A stretch of DNA of 64,000 bases from Corynebacterium sp. TAE3-ERU12 (GCF_019209905.1 NZ_JAHUTM010000003.1:1-64000), one strand, 5' to 3'; shown: positions 8,603-18,333, counted from the first letter of the stretch. Notes: a model not told the origin generated them from the letters alone. A program made the numbers and translations.

Positions 8603-9334
8603 ATGCGTACCGTTTACCGCGAGCAAATGGACCACCTTGGCCATGATCTCATCCTCATGTGCGACCACATCCACGGGATGAATGAGTCTGCTGCCAAGGC
8701 CCTTTTCGACGCCAATTTAGAGGCCGCCGAATCCGTCCTGAGCGGCATCGATCATCTCGATGAGCTGCGGCTTCGCTGCGAAGAGCGTGCTATTGAACTG
8801 CTCTCTTTAGAGGCACCTGTCGCGCGTGATTTACGCCAGATTGTGTCCGGAATTTATATCGTGGAGGACTTGACCCGGATGGGTTCATTGTCCGTACATA
8901 TCGCCAATATCGCCCGCCGCCGCCATCCGGAGAAGGCTTTGCCGGAACGTGTGGAGGGTTTCCTCAAGGAAATGGCGAGGAATTGTGACTCGATCACCAA
9001 ATCTATGCGTGAGATCCTCATCACATATGACGTGGATTTGGCGCTGTCTATGGCCCGCCAGGACGATGCTGTCGACGATATCCACCAGCACCTAGCAACT
9101 CTGACTACAAGCGAGGATCGGTGGCCGTATAACTCTCGGGTCACCGTGGATGTGACGTTATTGTCGCGCTATTTCGAGCGCTATGCGGACCATGCCGTTG
9201 AGGTGAGTTCCCGGATGGTGTATCTCGCGACCGGCTATAAGCCTGCTGAATACCTGGAGCGCCAGCAGTCTCATGCGGAGAGCAAAGAGCTGCAGAAGCG
9301 GTTGGAAACACTGGAACGTAATTTCTCCCGGTAG
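8603..9334 (+). CDS. phoU: Phosphate transport system regulatory protein PhoU
   Basis: PhoU links the Pst phosphate transporter to the phosphate two-component system. The 243-residue protein shows two copies of the three-helix PhoU repeat with the metal-binding motifs (E/D)xxxD: DDAVDDIHQH and the RYFERYADHAVEV segment. ATG 8603 (MRTVYREQM) matches the family start; a longer in-frame ATG at 8561 is ignored. TACTAT lies eight bases before this ATG, so the mRNA may have no or a very short leader. The gene faces pstB and shares a bidirectional terminator with it. Confidence 0.95.
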   Translation: MRTVYREQMDHLGHDLILMCDHIHGMNESAAKALFDANLEAAESVLSGIDHLDELRLRCEERAIELLSLEAPVARDLRQIVSGIYIVEDLTRMGSLSVHIANIARRRHPEKALPERVEGFLKEMARNCDSITKSMREILITYDVDLALSMARQDDAVDDIHQHLATLTTSEDRWPYNSRVTVDVTLLSRYFERYADHAVEVSSRMVYLATGYKPAEYLERQQSHAESKELQKRLETLERNFSR

Positions 9335-9347
9335 GGCGCCCGGTAAT

Positions 9348-9396
9348 ACAACAAACCCCGCTCCTGGCTGATAGCAGCCGGGGCGGGGTTTGTTGT
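9348..9396. terminator. Bidirectional terminator between phoU and pstB
   Basis: Arms ACAACAAACCCC / GGGGTTTGTTGT with an inner G+C stem; A-rich before and T-rich after, so it can serve both converging transcripts. Confidence 0.85.
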
Positions 9397-9406
9397 GTGT
9401 CTGGGT

Positions 9407-10183
9407 TTAGCCGAAGCGGCCGGAGATGTAGTCCTCGGTCTGCTTCTTGTCGGGGTTTTCGAAAATCTTCTTGGTCTCGCCGACTTCCACGAGCTGACCG
9501 GGCTTGCCGGTGGCCTCGAGGGAGAAGAAGGCGGTCTGGTCGGACACACGTGCGGCCTGCTGCATATTGTGCGTCACGATGACGATGGTGAAGTCTTCCT
9601 TCAGCTCGTGGATGAGGTCCTCCACGGCCAGGGTCGAGATCGGGTCCAGGGCGGAGCAGGGCTCATCCATGAGGAGAACCTCAGGCTCGACCGCAATGGC
9701 GCGAGCGATGCACAGGCGCTGCTGCTGCCCACCGGACAGTCCACCACCGGGCTTATCTAGGCGGTCCTTGACCTCTTCCCAGAGGTTGGCGGAGCGCAGG
9801 GACTTCTCGGCGATTTCGCGCAGCTTCTTCTTATCGCGCTCGCCGGAGAGCTTCAGGCCGGCCACGACATTGTCCTCGATGGACATGGTCGGGAACGGAT
9901 TCGCTTTCTGGAAGACCATGCCGATGGTGTTTCGCACCGACACCGGGTCCACCTTCTTGCCGTAGATATCTTCACCGTCAAGGAGCACCTTGCCGGTGAC
10001 GTAGGCACCCGGGATGACCTCGTGCATACGGTTCAGGGAGCGCAGCACGGTGGACTTACCGCAACCGGAGGGGCCGATGAAGGCAGTCACCGAGCGCGGC
10101 GGAACGTGGAGGTTGACGTTCTGAACTGCGTGGAAGTCACCGTAGTAGATGTCAACGTTTTCAAGATCAAGGCGCTTGGCCAT
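9407..10183 (-). CDS. pstB: Phosphate ABC transporter ATP-binding protein
   Basis: ATPase of the high-affinity phosphate importer, at the cytoplasmic face of the membrane. The 258-residue protein has Walker [10 protein letters not shown] (37-45), signature LSGGQQQR (about 155) and Walker B VLLMDEP followed by the D-loop SALD. ATG 10183 follows an AAAGGT site; the longer in-frame reading to 10303 is not conserved and overlaps pstA. Last gene of pstS-pstC-pstA-pstB. Confidence 0.97.
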   Translation of the reverse strand: MAKRLDLENVDIYYGDFHAVQNVNLHVPPRSVTAFIGPSGCGKSTVLRSLNRMHEVIPGAYVTGKVLLDGEDIYGKKVDPVSVRNTIGMVFQKANPFPTMSIEDNVVAGLKLSGERDKKKLREIAEKSLRSANLWEEVKDRLDKPGGGLSGGQQQRLCIARAIAVEPEVLLMDEPCSALDPISTLAVEDLIHELKEDFTIVIVTHNMQQAARVSDQTAFFSLEATGKPGQLVEVGETKKIFENPDKKQTEDYISGRFG

Positions 10184-10212
10184 TGTTATTACCTTTCGGA
10201 AAGGTCGAGCGA

Positions 10213-11145
10213 CTACTGCTTGACGGAGTACTTCGCAGAGATCAGTCGGGCAGCGATATTGATGAGGGTGATGATGAGGACCAGGGTCAGGGCTGCGCCC
10301 CACATCTTGGCCTGGGCGGCGCCGGTATCACCGACCTTGTACATGTCCAGCATGAACAGTGGCAGCGAAGACTGGGACTGACCCAGCGGGTTCCAGGTGA
10401 TGATGCGGGAAGTAGCCACAAGAATCAGCATCGGGGCCGATTCGCCCATCACTCGGGCAACAGCCAGCATGATGCCGGTGACAATGCCGGACAGTGCGGT
10501 GGGCAGCACGATGCGGACAATCGTCTTCCACTTCGGAACGCCGAGGGCGTAGGAAGCTTCACGGAGGTCAGCCGGCACGACGCGCAGCATCTCCTCGGTA
10601 TTACGAATCACCAGCGGGAGCATCAGCAGCACCAAAGCCAGGGACACAGCCACACCTGAACGGTTCATGCCGAACATGACGACCCACATCGAGTAGATGA
10701 ACAGGGAAGCCACGATGGACGGCACACCAGACAGGATGTCCACCATGAAGGTGGTCACGGAACCGAGCTTGGAGCCCTTGGCGTATTCCACCAAGTAGAT
10801 GGCCACGAAGATGCCGATCGGGATGGTGACAATACAGGTCACAAGGGCCTGCACGAGGGTGCCGATAACCGCGTGTGCGACACCGCCGGATTCAGAGCTC
10901 ACGGTGATACCGAGCTGCGAGCGGGTCCACCACTCGGCGGAAAGGATCATCGGCAGGCCGTGCTGGACCACAGAGAACAGCACCCAGATCAGCGGGATGA
11001 GCGCCATGGCCATGGTCGCGTAGATGATGACACCGGCAAATTTGTCCGCGCTACGCCGCGACTTGCTGATGGGGGTAAAGGTGGTTTCAGCGGTGGGGAC
11101 CTTAGCGTCCGGGCTAGCCGCTACGGGGGTATTGGCGTTACTCAT
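10213..11145 (-). CDS. pstA: Phosphate ABC transporter permease PstA
   Basis: One of the two membrane subunits of the phosphate importer. The 310-residue protein has six predicted membrane segments and the binding-protein-dependent transport signature around [20 protein letters not shown]. Its ATG overlaps the pstC stop by one base (TAATG), so translation is probably coupled. Confidence 0.96.
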   Translation of the reverse strand: MSNANTPVAASPDAKVPTAETTFTPISKSRRSADKFAGVIIYATMAMALIPLIWVLFSVVQHGLPMILSAEWWTRSQLGITVSSESGGVAHAVIGTLVQALVTCIVTIPIGIFVAIYLVEYAKGSKLGSVTTFMVDILSGVPSIVASLFIYSMWVVMFGMNRSGVAVSLALVLLMLPLVIRNTEEMLRVVPADLREASYALGVPKWKTIVRIVLPTALSGIVTGIMLAVARVMGESAPMLILVATSRIITWNPLGQSQSSLPLFMLDMYKVGDTGAAQAKMWGAALTLVLIITLINIAARLISAKYSVKQ

Positions 11146-12182
11146 TACTTTCCCTTATTGCCGGCGACGATACGGGCAGCGGAGTTGACCACGAAGGTCA
11201 GCAAGAACAGCACCAGACCAGCGGACATGTAGGCGCCGGCCTTGAGGTTGTCGTTGAACTCCGGGGCAGCATTCGCGATGGCGGTGGCGAAGGTGGTGCC
11301 GCCGTCAAGCAGCGAACCACGGAACAGAGAGGTCGGCGCGAGGACCATGTACAGCGCCATCGTTTCACCGAGGGCACGTCCCAGGCCCAGCATGGAGCCA
11401 GCGATATAGCCGGACTTGCCGAAGGGCAGCACAGCCATCTTGGTGACTTCCCAGCGGGTGGCACCGAGGGCCTGCGCGGCCTCAATATGCCCCTTCGGGG
11501 TCTGCACGAAGACCTCACGGGTGGTGGCGGCAATAACCGGAAGAATCATGATGGCCAGCACGATGCCACCAGTAAAGAGGTTACGGCCGGTGTCGTACGC
11601 CGGTGAGTTGGCGTAGTGGTGGAACAGGAAAATGAAGCCGAGGTTCTCACCAAGGAAGCGGTAGACGTCCGAGAGGAACGGCCCCACGGCCATGAAGCCC
11701 CAAATACCGTAGACAATGGACGGAACTGCGGCGAGCAGGTCCACCAAGAACGACAACGGCTTGACGAGCTTCTTGGGGGCATAGCTGGTCAGGAAGATAG
11801 CGATGCCCAATGCGACTGGCATCGCCAGCAGCAGCGCCAAAAGCGACACGGCCACGGTCGAAAGGAAGAGGTTCGGAATACCGAACTTCATCGCCGAGGT
11901 GTCGAGAAGATTCCAGTCCTGGTTGTACGTCAGGAAATTCGCGACGTTATTGCTCATCGACGGGACTGCGCGAACCAGCAAGAAGATTGCGATCGCAATA
12001 ATGGTGGCAGTCACCAGCGAAGACGACGCAACGGACAGAATCTGGAAGATCCGGTCACCCGGACGAATTACAGAAGAACCGGAAGCATCGATCTGGTCGG
12101 CCGTGGAGCCCTTCTTCTGCGACGGTCCCTCAGTCTCCTGATCGAGCGTCAGGCCACCTTTCACAGGTGTCGACGATGTCAT
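11145..12182 (-). CDS. pstC: Phosphate ABC transporter permease PstC
   Basis: Second membrane subunit of the phosphate importer. The 345-residue protein has a long polar N-terminus (about 50 residues) and six membrane segments with the signature EAAQALGATRWEVTKMAVLP. ATG 12182 follows GAAGGG at seven bases; an extra 22 residues encoded upstream reach into a hairpin and are ignored. Confidence 0.96.
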   Translation of the reverse strand: MTSSTPVKGGLTLDQETEGPSQKKGSTADQIDASGSSVIRPGDRIFQILSVASSSLVTATIIAIAIFLLVRAVPSMSNNVANFLTYNQDWNLLDTSAMKFGIPNLFLSTVAVSLLALLLAMPVALGIAIFLTSYAPKKLVKPLSFLVDLLAAVPSIVYGIWGFMAVGPFLSDVYRFLGENLGFIFLFHHYANSPAYDTGRNLFTGGIVLAIMILPVIAATTREVFVQTPKGHIEAAQALGATRWEVTKMAVLPFGKSGYIAGSMLGLGRALGETMALYMVLAPTSLFRGSLLDGGTTFATAIANAAPEFNDNLKAGAYMSAGLVLFLLTFVVNSAARIVAGNKGK

Positions 12183-12207
12183 TATTGAACCCTTCGATAC
12201 GTGCCAC

Positions 12208-12240
12208 GGCCGGTTTCCGTTCGGATGGCGGAAACCGGCC
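12208..12240 (-). other. Perfect stem-loop between pstS and pstC
   Basis: Twelve-base perfect stem GGCCGGTTTCCG / CGGAAACCGGCC with a nine-base loop, without a T run. In binding-protein operons such structures often stabilise the upstream mRNA or stop part of the transcripts, giving more PstS than PstCAB. Confidence 0.7.
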
Positions 12241-12257
12241 TCAGTCACATGATGTTG

Positions 12258-13352
12258 TTAGTTGATGGAGTCGACAGCGTCGACCAGCTTGTCCTTGAAC
12301 GCACCGTCAACCGGGATGTAGCCAAGGTTGGCGAGTTCCTCGCCCTGGCCCTCTTCAAGAACGACCTTGAGGAAGTTCTTCAGTAGGTCACGGGTCTCAT
12401 CGTCGTAGCCGGAGGAGCAGACGATCTCGTAGGTGGTCAGAACCAGCGGGTAGGCACCCTCACCATCCTGCTGGAACAGCTTCTCGGCATCGACAACCAT
12501 GTCGTTGCCTTCGCTCTTGTATTCCAGGTTCTCCAGGGCGGTGTTGACGGACTCAGCATTGAGCTCAACCGGGCCGTTGCCGAAGTCAATCTTGGCGATA
12601 CCCAGGCCGTTGTCCTCGGCGAAGCCGGACTCAACGTAGGTGATGGAGCCTTCGATCTCCTTGACCTGGTCGGCAACACCGGAGGAGCCCTTGGCGCCGG
12701 CGCCGGTGCCGGACGGGAAGGCCTTGGAGTGCTCGTGCGGCCACACGTCGCCAGCGGAGGCGGACAGGAACTTCATGAAGTTATCGGTGGTACCGGACTC
12801 ATCAGAGCGGTAGACAACCTCAATCTCGGAGTCCGGCAGGTCAGCGCCGTCATTGAGCTCTGCAATGGCCGGGTCATTCCACTCGGTGATGTCACCGTTG
12901 AAGATCTTGGCAACGACGTCCGGGGTCAGGGTCAGCTCAATATCGCCCAGGTTGTAGGCGATAGCGACCGGGCCGATAACCATCGGCAGGTGCAGCGGGG
13001 CGTTACCGCTACAGCGCTCGGTGGCCTCGGCAACCTGGTCATCCTTCAGCGGGGAGTCAGAGCCAGCGAAGGCGACCTCGCCACCAATGAACTGCTTCTG
13101 GCCGGCGCCAGAGCCCGAGGCGTTGTAGGACAGAGTGGAACCGGGGGCAGCCTGCTCGTACAGGGAGGCGAAGTAGTCCATGGCGCGCTGCTGGGAGCTA
13201 GCGCCTTCACCCTGCAGCTCGCCGGAAACCTCGCTGAGGCCTTCGACCTCAATATTGCCGGCACCTTCCTCAGAACAAGCCGACAAGGTGAGGCCGGCAA
13301 CGGCAGTAAGACCAATCATGGCAGCGGTACGGTGGCGTGCAGCGTTCAGCAA
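12258..13352 (-). CDS. pstS: Phosphate-binding lipoprotein PstS
   Basis: Extracytoplasmic receptor of the phosphate importer. The protein has a signal peptide with lipobox LSAC (Cys26) and the phosphate-binding signatures SGSGAGQKQFIGGEVAFAGS and YRSDESGTT. The start is TTG at 13352, fixed by a strong GGAGG five to six bases upstream; no ATG fits. First gene of pstSCAB. Confidence 0.96.
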   Translation of the reverse strand: MLNAARHRTAAMIGLTAVAGLTLSACSEEGAGNIEVEGLSEVSGELQGEGASSQQRAMDYFASLYEQAAPGSTLSYNASGSGAGQKQFIGGEVAFAGSDSPLKDDQVAEATERCSGNAPLHLPMVIGPVAIAYNLGDIELTLTPDVVAKIFNGDITEWNDPAIAELNDGADLPDSEIEVVYRSDESGTTDNFMKFLSASAGDVWPHEHSKAFPSGTGAGAKGSSGVADQVKEIEGSITYVESGFAEDNGLGIAKIDFGNGPVELNAESVNTALENLEYKSEGNDMVVDAEKLFQQDGEGAYPLVLTTYEIVCSSGYDDETRDLLKNFLKVVLEEGQGEELANLGYIPVDGAFKDKLVDAVDSIN

Positions 13353-13515
13353 AATTTCCTCCAGGATATTTCGACCAAACCAGTCGAGGCTTGGTGCACA
13401 GCGATAACGGGGCGCAGTAGCCCTGTCTGAAACCTGAAGTTAACGTCGGCCGGTTGCCGAACCCTTGTCTAAAAATGAACTGAGGGTAAACATGGGGATT
13501 TTCTTTGCCAGATGG

Positions 13516-13531
13516 CGTGTTTTACATCACA
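13516..13531 (-). promoter_or_regulatory. Possible GlxR (CRP-type) site upstream of pstS
   Basis: Minus strand TGTGATGTAAAACACG: a perfect TGTGA half and a weaker second half of the TGTGA-N6-TCACA consensus. The pst operon of C. glutamicum is known to be under GlxR control. The divergent repeats GTTTACCCTCAGTTC and GTTAACTTCAGGTTTC further downstream may serve the phosphate regulator, but I cannot show this. Confidence 0.35.
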
Positions 13532-13550
13532 TTTGGCTGTTTAACCGGCT

Positions 13551-14342
13551 CTAGGCCCACCGATACTGAACGTCTTCCTGAGAAATATTGAAGCCAATGG
13601 ACTCATACGTGCGCACCGCCGGAGTGTTATCGGCCTCCACGTACAGCAACACCTCTTGCACCCCACGTGCGGCTAGATGCGCGATCCCCACCCGGGTTAA
13701 CCATCCGCCAATACCGCGCCCACGAGCAGCATCAGCCAGACCAATCACGTACACCTCGCCCACATCGGCGCTATGCATCTTGGTCCAGTGGAACCCGAGA
13801 ACCTCACCATCATCAGCAACGGCAAAGAACACCCCATTGGGGTCAAACCACTGGGTATCCCGAGCCTCATCCAACTGCTGCTGATCCCAGCCGCCCTGTT
13901 CCGGGTGCCAATCAAAAGCCTCGTTATTAACCGCCAACCACCGCTTATCGGCCTCCCGCTCCCCTAGGCGCTGCTGTACCTCCGGCAGGCTCTCCACATG
14001 CACACCCGCCGGCGCCTCCGGCACCTCTGCGGCCGGCCCGGGCAACGACATCTGCAACAACGTCCGGCCTGCAATCATCCCCGCCGAACGAGCCAAAGCC
14101 TGGGCACCAGGCAAGTTCCCGTGCGCCCACACCTGGGCCGGGCGCACCTGAGCCAATAACTGCGTACCAATGCCCTGGCGACGTTTATCAGGGTGCACAA
14201 CCAGCTCAGCAGTATCCCCATCAACGACAGCAAACCCGCCCGGGACGCACACAGCGTCGGCAAGCTTCTTTAGGAAGGCCTCCCCCAACGGCTCGACTCC
14301 ATCATGGGCAGTGGCTGCCTGGAGGATCTCGGTGGGGTTCAT
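13551..14342 (-). CDS. mshD: Mycothiol synthase MshD
   Basis: Acetylates Cys-GlcN-Ins with acetyl-CoA, the last step of mycothiol synthesis, a thiol specific to actinobacteria. The 263-residue protein holds two GNAT domains; the C-terminal one has the acetyl-CoA loop DAARGRGIGGWLTRVG and the typical VEADNTPAVRTYESIGF. The N-terminal GNAT domain is shortened but keeps VVHPDKRRQGIGTQLL. It follows the GlnR-like gene by three bases, the same pair as in mycobacteria. Confidence 0.93.
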   Translation of the reverse strand: MNPTEILQAATAHDGVEPLGEAFLKKLADAVCVPGGFAVVDGDTAELVVHPDKRRQGIGTQLLAQVRPAQVWAHGNLPGAQALARSAGMIAGRTLLQMSLPGPAAEVPEAPAGVHVESLPEVQQRLGEREADKRWLAVNNEAFDWHPEQGGWDQQQLDEARDTQWFDPNGVFFAVADDGEVLGFHWTKMHSADVGEVYVIGLADAARGRGIGGWLTRVGIAHLAARGVQEVLLYVEADNTPAVRTYESIGFNISQEDVQYRWA

Positions 14343-14345
14343 GCG

Positions 14346-15026
14346 CTACTCCGCTTCGGGGTCGATGGCCTTATATCCGACATTGCGCACCGTGGCAATG
14401 AGGTCATCATGCGAAGGGCCAAGCTTGGCGCGCAGGCGACGCACATGCACATCAACGGTGCGGGTGCCGCCACGATACTCATAACCCCACACGTCCTCCA
14501 GGAGCTGGGCCCGAGTGAAAACACGCCCCACATTGGCCGCCAAATAACGCAGCAGCTCAAACTCCTTATACGTCAGGTCAAGCTGGCGCCCCCGCACCCG
14601 AGCAGTGTAGGTGTGCTCATCCACAACAAGGTCGCCGACCACAATCATCGCGTCCTCATCGTCCTCAGTCACCGGCACCGGGCGACGCGACAGCAGCAAC
14701 CGCAGGCGCGCATCAATCTCCGCCGGGGAGGCATCCGGCAAGATGAAATCATCAATCGCCCACGAACCATCCAAAGCAATTAACGCCGTATCCACGGCCA
14801 ACACCGCCACCGGAAGGTCTGGGTTCGCGCCGGCAATCGTGCGGCACAACTCACGTACCGCCAACAGATTCGGCCCAGTCGCGTCGATCAACGCCACGGT
14901 GGCATCATCAAGCAATGCAGCGGCCTGCACCGACGCCGGCAACCGGACAACCTCGTGATTAAGCAACCCAAGAGTTGGGATCGTGGCGCGGATATCGGGA
15001 TTATTACTGATCAAAGCCAAACGCAT
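14346..15026 (-). CDS. GlnR-like OmpR-family orphan response regulator
   Basis: A 226-residue protein with a degenerate receiver domain (residues 1-115; Asp48 in VALIDAT remains) and a C-terminal winged helix (about 125-222; TYKEFELLRYLAANVGRVFTRAQLLEDVWG, TRTVDVHVRRLRAKLG). No sensor kinase is adjacent. The position directly upstream of mshD and next to an lmeA-like gene equals that of glnR in mycobacteria. ATG 15026 follows GGAGGTGG and is preferred over a start 19 codons upstream. In C. glutamicum nitrogen control is run by AmtR, so the targets here are uncertain. Confidence 0.85.
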   Translation of the reverse strand: MRLALISNNPDIRATIPTLGLLNHEVVRLPASVQAAALLDDATVALIDATGPNLLAVRELCRTIAGANPDLPVAVLAVDTALIALDGSWAIDDFILPDASPAEIDARLRLLLSRRPVPVTEDDEDAMIVVGDLVVDEHTYTARVRGRQLDLTYKEFELLRYLAANVGRVFTRAQLLEDVWGYEYRGGTRTVDVHVRRLRAKLGPSHDDLIATVRNVGYKAIDPEAE

Positions 15027-15101
15027 ATCGCCACCACCTCCGTCCACAACAAGGTACTCCCGGGATGATATGCCATAACGCAAAAGGGTAGGAATGGAGC
15101 C

Positions 15102-15848
15102 GTGCCTTATTCACGTCGCACCCGCATAATCGCCACCGCCGCCGCAGCCATCCTCGGTACCGCCGCGGTGGCTGATACGGCCCTGGCTATCCATGCCGAG
15201 CACACCTTCGCCAACACGCTGCGCGAAGACGCCAACCTGCCGGCAGCCCCCTACACCAGCCTCGGCGGCGTGGCCTACACGTCCTCCTTCATCACCGGAC
15301 AATGGAGTTCCATCAAGGCACGCGCCCGCGATATCGACATCCCGGGACTAGGACTGGTCACCGTTGAATCTGGTGCCGTTAATGCCGAAGTTCCCGCCAA
15401 AGCTATCCTCACCGGCAAATTCACCGAGGCGCGCACCAAAAAATATTTCACCCGCATCCAACTCGACGCGGTCGCCCTAGGCGGACTGATCGACGTCCCC
15501 GACCTGCGCGTACGCAATCTCGAAGACGAATCCCCCAGTGGCGGATGGGAAACCGAAGCGCTGCTCGAAGGCACCCCGAAAGGCTGCTCCGAACCCGCCG
15601 AAGTCGCAGTGAAATTACGTATCTGGCAAGGGACGGTACACATCACCCCCTACCAAGTGCGGCATAACGAATGCCCCTTAAGTGACCGCGACGTGATGGA
15701 TATCTTCACGCTCACCCTGCCCGGCGATAACCTGCCGCTTGCCGACGATCCGACCCGCATTTATGTGGCCGGCGGTGCTATCTACATCGAGAATGAACAG
15801 CGTGAAGTGCAGGTTTCGGCTGACGATTTTCTCCCACGATCCCGCTAA
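15102..15848 (+). CDS. LmeA-like DUF2993 exported protein
   Basis: A 248-residue protein with an N-terminal signal or anchor (hydrophobic residues 8-30) and a DUF2993 lipid-binding type domain. The mycobacterial homologue at the same position beside glnR (Rv0817c, LmeA) promotes mannan elongation of lipomannan in the periplasm. Starts with GTG after AAGGGTAGGA. Divergent from the GlnR-like gene. Function is inferred from synteny and family. Confidence 0.8.
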   Translation: MPYSRRTRIIATAAAAILGTAAVADTALAIHAEHTFANTLREDANLPAAPYTSLGGVAYTSSFITGQWSSIKARARDIDIPGLGLVTVESGAVNAEVPAKAILTGKFTEARTKKYFTRIQLDAVALGGLIDVPDLRVRNLEDESPSGGWETEALLEGTPKGCSEPAEVAVKLRIWQGTVHITPYQVRHNECPLSDRDVMDIFTLTLPGDNLPLADDPTRIYVAGGAIYIENEQREVQVSADDFLPRSR

Positions 15849-15862
15849 GTAGGCTGGAGCAC

Positions 15863-16471
15863 ATGACTACCCCGAGCAACGGAAACGAAGCAATCGACCG
15901 CGCCGCAGAACAGGCCAAGCAGACCAGCGGCCGAAATATCGCCGACTTTTCGGATCTGCCTGTGCCCGGGGACACCGCGAACCTGCGCGAAGGCCCCAAT
16001 ATTCACGACGGCCTGCTCGCCCTGCTGCCCCTCGTCGGGGTCTGGCGCGGCGAAGGTAAGGCCAACGGCGGTGCCGACGAGGACTACGAAATCGGCATGC
16101 AGGCGGTGTTCTCCCACGACGGCGAGAACTACCTGCGCTACGAGACCCGCACCTGGCGCCTCGACAATAACGAGCCCGTCGGCCGCGAAGTCGGCTTCTG
16201 GCGGATCAGCGAAGACGACGAGATCGAGGTCGTCTGCGCACACAGTGAAGGCGCCACCGAAATTTTCTACGGCAAGCCCATCTCCGAACGAGCCTGGGAA
16301 ATGAGCTCTGCCTCCACCATGGTCACCGCATCCGGCCCGAGCACCCTCGGCGCCGGCAAGCGCCTCTACGGCTTGATGCCGAATAACGACCTCGGCTGGG
16401 TGGATGAGCGCATGCAGGGCGAAAACTACGTCCCCCTGCTATCCGTGCAGCTCTCCCGCTGGGCCGGCTAA
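15863..16471 (+). CDS. Nitrobindin-like beta-barrel protein (UPF0678/THAP4 type)
   Basis: A 202-residue protein with the nitrobindin signature GVWRGEGKA (about residue 60) and regularly alternating strands forming a ten-stranded barrel. True nitrobindins bind ferric heme through a His near the C-terminus (PHLS-type segment in the mycobacterial protein). Here the corresponding segment reads YVPLLSVQLSRW without His, so heme binding is doubtful. About 45 extra residues precede the barrel. Stop overlaps the convergent pabC gene. Confidence 0.85.
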   Translation: MTTPSNGNEAIDRAAEQAKQTSGRNIADFSDLPVPGDTANLREGPNIHDGLLALLPLVGVWRGEGKANGGADEDYEIGMQAVFSHDGENYLRYETRTWRLDNNEPVGREVGFWRISEDDEIEVVCAHSEGATEIFYGKPISERAWEMSSASTMVTASGPSTLGAGKRLYGLMPNNDLGWVDERMQGENYVPLLSVQLSRWAG

Positions 16472-17277
16472 GTAGCCAAAGCCTGTTCACACAGCGCCCG
16501 CACCGCCTGCTCGTCGCCACGCACCGGCAATTCCTCCCCGCCGATCGCAGCGACGCGCACAGCGGTGCGCACTGAGGACACCAACCACACCGAATCCGCC
16601 GCCCACAGGTCCGATACCGTCACCGTCGCCGCCGTACACGACCAGCCGTACTGCGGGGCGGTCTCAAAGAGCGCGGCCTGGGTGGTGCCGGGCAAAATAT
16701 CCGGCTGCGCGGCCGGTGTGATCAACTGATTGCCGCGCACCAGAACCACCGTTGACGTCGCGCCTTCGAGCACGTGGTCAGCGTCGGTGATGTAGATAAC
16801 GTCATCGCAGCCCTGGGCCCGCGCCTCCCGCAACGCCGCCATAGTGGCCCCATAGGACAGGGTTTTCGCCCCCGCCGTCACCGTGAACGCCCGCTGCGTC
16901 AGCAGGACATTGACCTCCCGCGGCCGCGGCGTGACCGGCTTGACCAGGATATATCCCGTCGGCTGGTGAGTAGTTTCGCTACCTCGGGTGTACACCCACC
17001 GCATAGCCGCTTCCCCGCTTAATTGCCCCACCGCCAGTTGGCCAGCGCTGCGCCACAGCTCAATATCGGGCGCAGGTAGGTCCAACGCGGCGGCAGAGCG
17101 GCTGAATCGCTGCTCATGCCGGACGCGGTTACACATATGCCCATCGCGCACCAACAACGTCTCGAAGACACCGTCGCCACGCACTGCGCCCAAATCGTCG
17201 GCAAGCAAAAATGGCTGCGCGGGGTCGCGCAACGCAGGGCCACCGTCGGCAAGCACGTCCACCAGGATGCTGTTCAT
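16468..17277 (-). CDS. pabC: Class IV aminotransferase, likely aminodeoxychorismate lyase
   Basis: Releases pyruvate from 4-amino-4-deoxychorismate to give p-aminobenzoate for folate. The 269-residue fold-IV PLP protein has GVFETL, the PLP lysine in AKTLSYGATMAA (Lys138) and the EGATSTVVLV cofactor loop. D-amino acid or branched-chain aminotransferase activity cannot be excluded. The pairing with ygfZ is conserved in mycobacteria (Rv0812-Rv0811c). TAGGCT lies six bases before the ATG, suggesting a leaderless mRNA. Two copies of the 11-base word lie in it. Confidence 0.82.
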   Translation of the reverse strand: MNSILVDVLADGGPALRDPAQPFLLADDLGAVRGDGVFETLLVRDGHMCNRVRHEQRFSRSAAALDLPAPDIELWRSAGQLAVGQLSGEAAMRWVYTRGSETTHQPTGYILVKPVTPRPREVNVLLTQRAFTVTAGAKTLSYGATMAALREARAQGCDDVIYITDADHVLEGATSTVVLVRGNQLITPAAQPDILPGTTQAALFETAPQYGWSCTAATVTVSDLWAADSVWLVSSVRTAVRVAAIGGEELPVRGDEQAVRALCEQALAT

Positions 17278-17307
17278 ACCACCAGCCTATTGCGTTAGTC
17301 TGCGGAC

Positions 17308-18333
17308 ATGATTCTTCATGCACCCGGATTCGTTGCTGTGCCCGATGATGACCCGAATGGTCACGCCGGGGTGGCCTGGCATTTCGGTAACCCCCTTGGT
17401 GAACAGCGGGCCGCAATGTCCGGCTGCGGCATCGTGGACCGCTCATACCGCCGCGTTCTGCGACTCACCGGCGCCGACCGGGTGGAATACCTCAACACAC
17501 TGTTTTCCCAACAGATCGCGGATTCCCCGACGGAGGCACTCAACCTCGACCCGCAGGGCCGAGTGCTGCACCATATGTCGATCACACCGCTTGCCGACGA
17601 GGTGCTCATCGACGTCGAACCTGGCCAATACGACAGTCTGCGGACCTACCTAGAGCGGATGATCTTCCGCTATGACGTCACCGTGTCCGAGACTGACCTG
17701 ACCGTAATCAGCCTTATCGGCAACCCAGTGGCAATCGACACCCCCGGTGTCCATAAACACCCGGCGCAATGGCCCGGCAACGGCCGCGTGGACCTCATTG
17801 GCGCCCCCGACGACCTCACCGCCGCCTGCCGCGACGCACAGGCCGCTGGTGCAGTGCCGACGGGATTAATGGCCTGGGAAGCCGAACGGGTCACCGCGCT
17901 GCGCCCGGAAATCAACCCCGACTTGGATGAGAAGACGATCCCGCATGAGGTGCCGAATTGGATCGGCGCGGACCAGGCCGTGCACCTGGACAAGGGCTGC
18001 TACCGGGGCCAGGAAACCGTCTCACGGGTGCATAATCTCGGCCGGCCGCCACGCACCTTGGTGCTACTGCAACTCGACGGCAGCGCGACACGACCGGACC
18101 CGAGCGATCCAATTACTGCCGGACGGCGTACGGTAGGCCGGGTTGGCACCGTAGTTGATCACTGTGACTTCGGACCTATCGCTCTGGGACTGGTCAAGCG
18201 CACCGCGCAGACCAGCGATGATCTTGCCGCAGGCGACTGCGCAATCAAGGTCGATCCGGAGACCATCGATAGGGATGATTCAGTGCGTCCGGGCCGGGCG
18301 GCGGTCAATAAGCTTCGGGGTAAGACAACCTGA
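17308..18333 (+). CDS. ygfZ: YgfZ/GcvT-family folate-binding protein
   Basis: A folate-dependent protein that helps assemble or repair Fe-S clusters. The 341-residue protein carries the family signature KGCYRGQETVSR with the essential Cys231. It is related to the glycine-cleavage T protein but lacks the other GcvT context. TAGTCT lies six bases before the ATG, so translation may be leaderless; the 30-base gap to the divergent pabC gene is shared by both promoters. Confidence 0.9.
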   Translation: MILHAPGFVAVPDDDPNGHAGVAWHFGNPLGEQRAAMSGCGIVDRSYRRVLRLTGADRVEYLNTLFSQQIADSPTEALNLDPQGRVLHHMSITPLADEVLIDVEPGQYDSLRTYLERMIFRYDVTVSETDLTVISLIGNPVAIDTPGVHKHPAQWPGNGRVDLIGAPDDLTAACRDAQAAGAVPTGLMAWEAERVTALRPEINPDLDEKTIPHEVPNWIGADQAVHLDKGCYRGQETVSRVHNLGRPPRTLVLLQLDGSATRPDPSDPITAGRRTVGRVGTVVDHCDFGPIALGLVKRTAQTSDDLAAGDCAIKVDPETIDRDDSVRPGRAAVNKLRGKTT

